NCBI GenBank assembly: GCA_029561555.1
Contig: JAKQXH010000029.1
Location: forward strand, 1-36,592
Length of the DNA: 36,592 bases
From: Candidatus Omnitrophota bacterium
Lineage (GTDB): Bacteria > Omnitrophota > Omnitrophia > Omnitrophales > Omnitrophaceae
Reading direction: 5' to 3'
Each line of letters begins with the position of its first letter. Positions within the stretch are counted from its first letter, which is position 1. The translations under genes were made by a program, and so were the position numbers. This document shows, piece by piece, positions 35,561-36,592 of the stretch. A model generated the notes under the pieces. The model had not been told where the DNA came from. It saw nothing but the letters and a program-made list of their open reading frames with translations, and did no database searches.

Positions 35561-36592
35561 ATGACAAGTAGCAAGCCATCGAAAATTTGCTTTATTTCCC
35601 ATTCTTCGGCAATTGGCGGAGCGGAACTGTCTTTACTCGATTTAATCGATATTATGACTGCCCAAAAATGGGATTGCAGAGTTATTCTTCCTTCTCATGG
35701 ATTTCTGGAAGATGAACTTTGCCAAAGACGGGTTTCTTGGGCGATTTTTCCCTATGTGAATTGGGTGACAAAAAATAGAACACGCTTCTATTCTAGCAAA
35801 AAAGTTCCTCCCATTAGGAATTTCGTACGGGCCTATTTGCCGATTATCAGAAAAATAGGGGAGTGGAATCCGGATGTTATTTACACAAATACCAGTGTAA
35901 TTAATTGCGGAGCCGTAGCGGCTTTTTTTCTTAAGAAACCGCATATTTGGCATGTGCGTGAATTTGTTCGAGAAGACCATCGTCTGAATTTCTTTTGGCC
36001 ATTCAAGGAAATTGCGCACCATATCGATTTGCATTCCGACGCTGTAATTTTCAATTCGGAAGCTCTTGCCCGGAAATATCGCGGATTTATTTCTAGAGGA
36101 AAATTAAACGTAATAGGGAATCCTGTGCGGCTTAGAAAACAGGATTTAAAACCGGCCGGAAAGAAAAAACGAGTGGATGTTATTGTTACTTTTAGGGATG
36201 ATCCCAATATTATTCATTGTCTGGAAAGCATGATAAAGAATGTCACGCCATCGTTAAATAAAATTTATATCATTGACGATCATGGACGTAACAATTCCTT
36301 GGTTAAAGAACTTCGAAGGGTAATGGCTTCCCGCCCGGAACTTTTTGTTTATAAAAGAAATTACGTGCAGCGAGGATATGTGATTTCGGCGAATAAAGGC
36401 ATCCGGTTGTCTAAAAATGACGTGATTCTTCTGAACAGCGATACGGTGGTGACGCATCATTGGCTTGAAAAACTCAAAAGAGTTGCTTGCCAGGATAGAC
36501 GAATCGCTACCGTTACTCCGCTGTCGAACAATGCCACTATTTTTTCCGTGTTAAATGAGAAGAATGATGCGAGCGACGCTGAATCGGTGAAT
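35561..36592 (+). CDS. Chimeric glycosyltransferase: GT4-type N-terminal half joined to a GT2 domain (3' end cut by window)
   Basis: The frame is open from the ATG 2 bp after queA to the window end (344 codons), so the ORF track misses it. Residues 1 to about 200 resemble the N-terminal Rossmann half of GT4 enzymes: ICFISHSSAIGGAELSLLDL, DVIYTNTSVINCGA, HVREF and VIFNSEALARKY. At about 205 it switches to a GT2 domain: VDVIVTFRDDPNIIHCLESM, YIIDDHG, ANKGIRLSKNDVILLNSDTVV and TPLSNNATI. The GT4 C-terminal, donor-binding half is not seen here. The gene is AT-rich compared with the window. It probably acts in surface polysaccharide synthesis. Confidence 0.8.
   Translation, partial: MTSSKPSKICFISHSSAIGGAELSLLDLIDIMTAQKWDCRVILPSHGFLEDELCQRRVSWAIFPYVNWVTKNRTRFYSSKKVPPIRNFVRAYLPIIRKIGEWNPDVIYTNTSVINCGAVAAFFLKKPHIWHVREFVREDHRLNFFWPFKEIAHHIDLHSDAVIFNSEALARKYRGFISRGKLNVIGNPVRLRKQDLKPAGKKKRVDVIVTFRDDPNIIHCLESMIKNVTPSLNKIYIIDDHGRNNSLVKELRRVMASRPELFVYKRNYVQRGYVISANKGIRLSKNDVILLNSDTVVTHHWLEKLKRVACQDRRIATVTPLSNNATIFSVLNEKNDASDAESVN

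Overview
The window is a densely packed stretch of bacterial chromosome. It holds about 31 protein-coding genes, all on the + strand, with many short overlaps and only one long non-coding gap. G+C is moderate (roughly half by eye), with clear AT-rich patches. No rRNA, tRNA, CRISPR array, insertion sequence or phage gene is visible. Sigma-70-like promoters, a perfect CIRCE operator and a strong intrinsic terminator show ordinary bacterial expression signals. The dense mosaic of housekeeping genes, the CymR-like Rrf2 regulator, the divergent CysN with a C-terminal kinase-like domain and the CBS-less IMP dehydrogenase relative suggest a bacterium from a poorly cultivated phylum. Candidatus Omnitrophota is my guess, by general resemblance only. 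No marker in the window fixes the phylum.

Layout. (1) 1-6.1 kb: end of a site-2 protease gene, then a housekeeping run: mtnA, thiL, tsaE, tsaB, alr, birA (short, single domain) and coaX. Most of these genes overlap or nearly touch. (2) 6.1-6.6 kb: a small two-helix membrane protein with a HAMP domain. (3) 6.8-12.6 kb: an assimilatory sulfate reduction operon behind a good promoter: Rrf2/CymR-like regulator, DUF2061 membrane protein, APS reductase (cysH), ATP sulfurylase (cysD and cysN, the latter fused to a degenerate APS-kinase-like domain) and a siroheme sulfite reductase. Together these convert sulfate to APS, then sulfite, then sulfide. PAPS is not needed, which fits the decayed kinase domain. 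(4) 12.6-16.5 kb: heat-shock locus with CIRCE, groEL1-groES-groEL2, closed by a strong terminator. (5) 16.5-19.5 kb: a consensus-like promoter drives a GuaB3-like IMP dehydrogenase and guaA, the two steps from IMP to GMP. (6) 19.6-23.9 kb: dnaE, an HU-family protein and a cold-shock protein. (7) 24.1-30.4 kb: rsmE, mtaB, a CvpA-family membrane protein, dnaG and rpoD, the last two being the core of the macromolecular synthesis operon. (8) 30.4-31.6 kb: a membrane-anchored DsbA-like thioredoxin and a DoxX/MauE-like membrane protein. (9) 31.7-36.6 kb: surface-polysaccharide genes (GT2 glycosyltransferase containing a G9 tract, UDP-galactopyranose-mutase-like flavoprotein, and a truncated GT4-GT2 chimera), interrupted by an unannotated 50-residue Lys/Cys-rich small ORF and a divergent queA.

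The points most worth a second look are: the CysN pseudo-APS-kinase fusion beside an APS reductase; the 50-aa peptide gene with its own promoter and ribosome binding site; the groEL1-groES-groEL2 arrangement with two different chaperonin tails; the G9 tract in a glycosyltransferase gene; the GT4-half/GT2 fusion; and altered motifs in QueA and CoaX. I see no single gene cluster that is clearly a new defence or mobile system.
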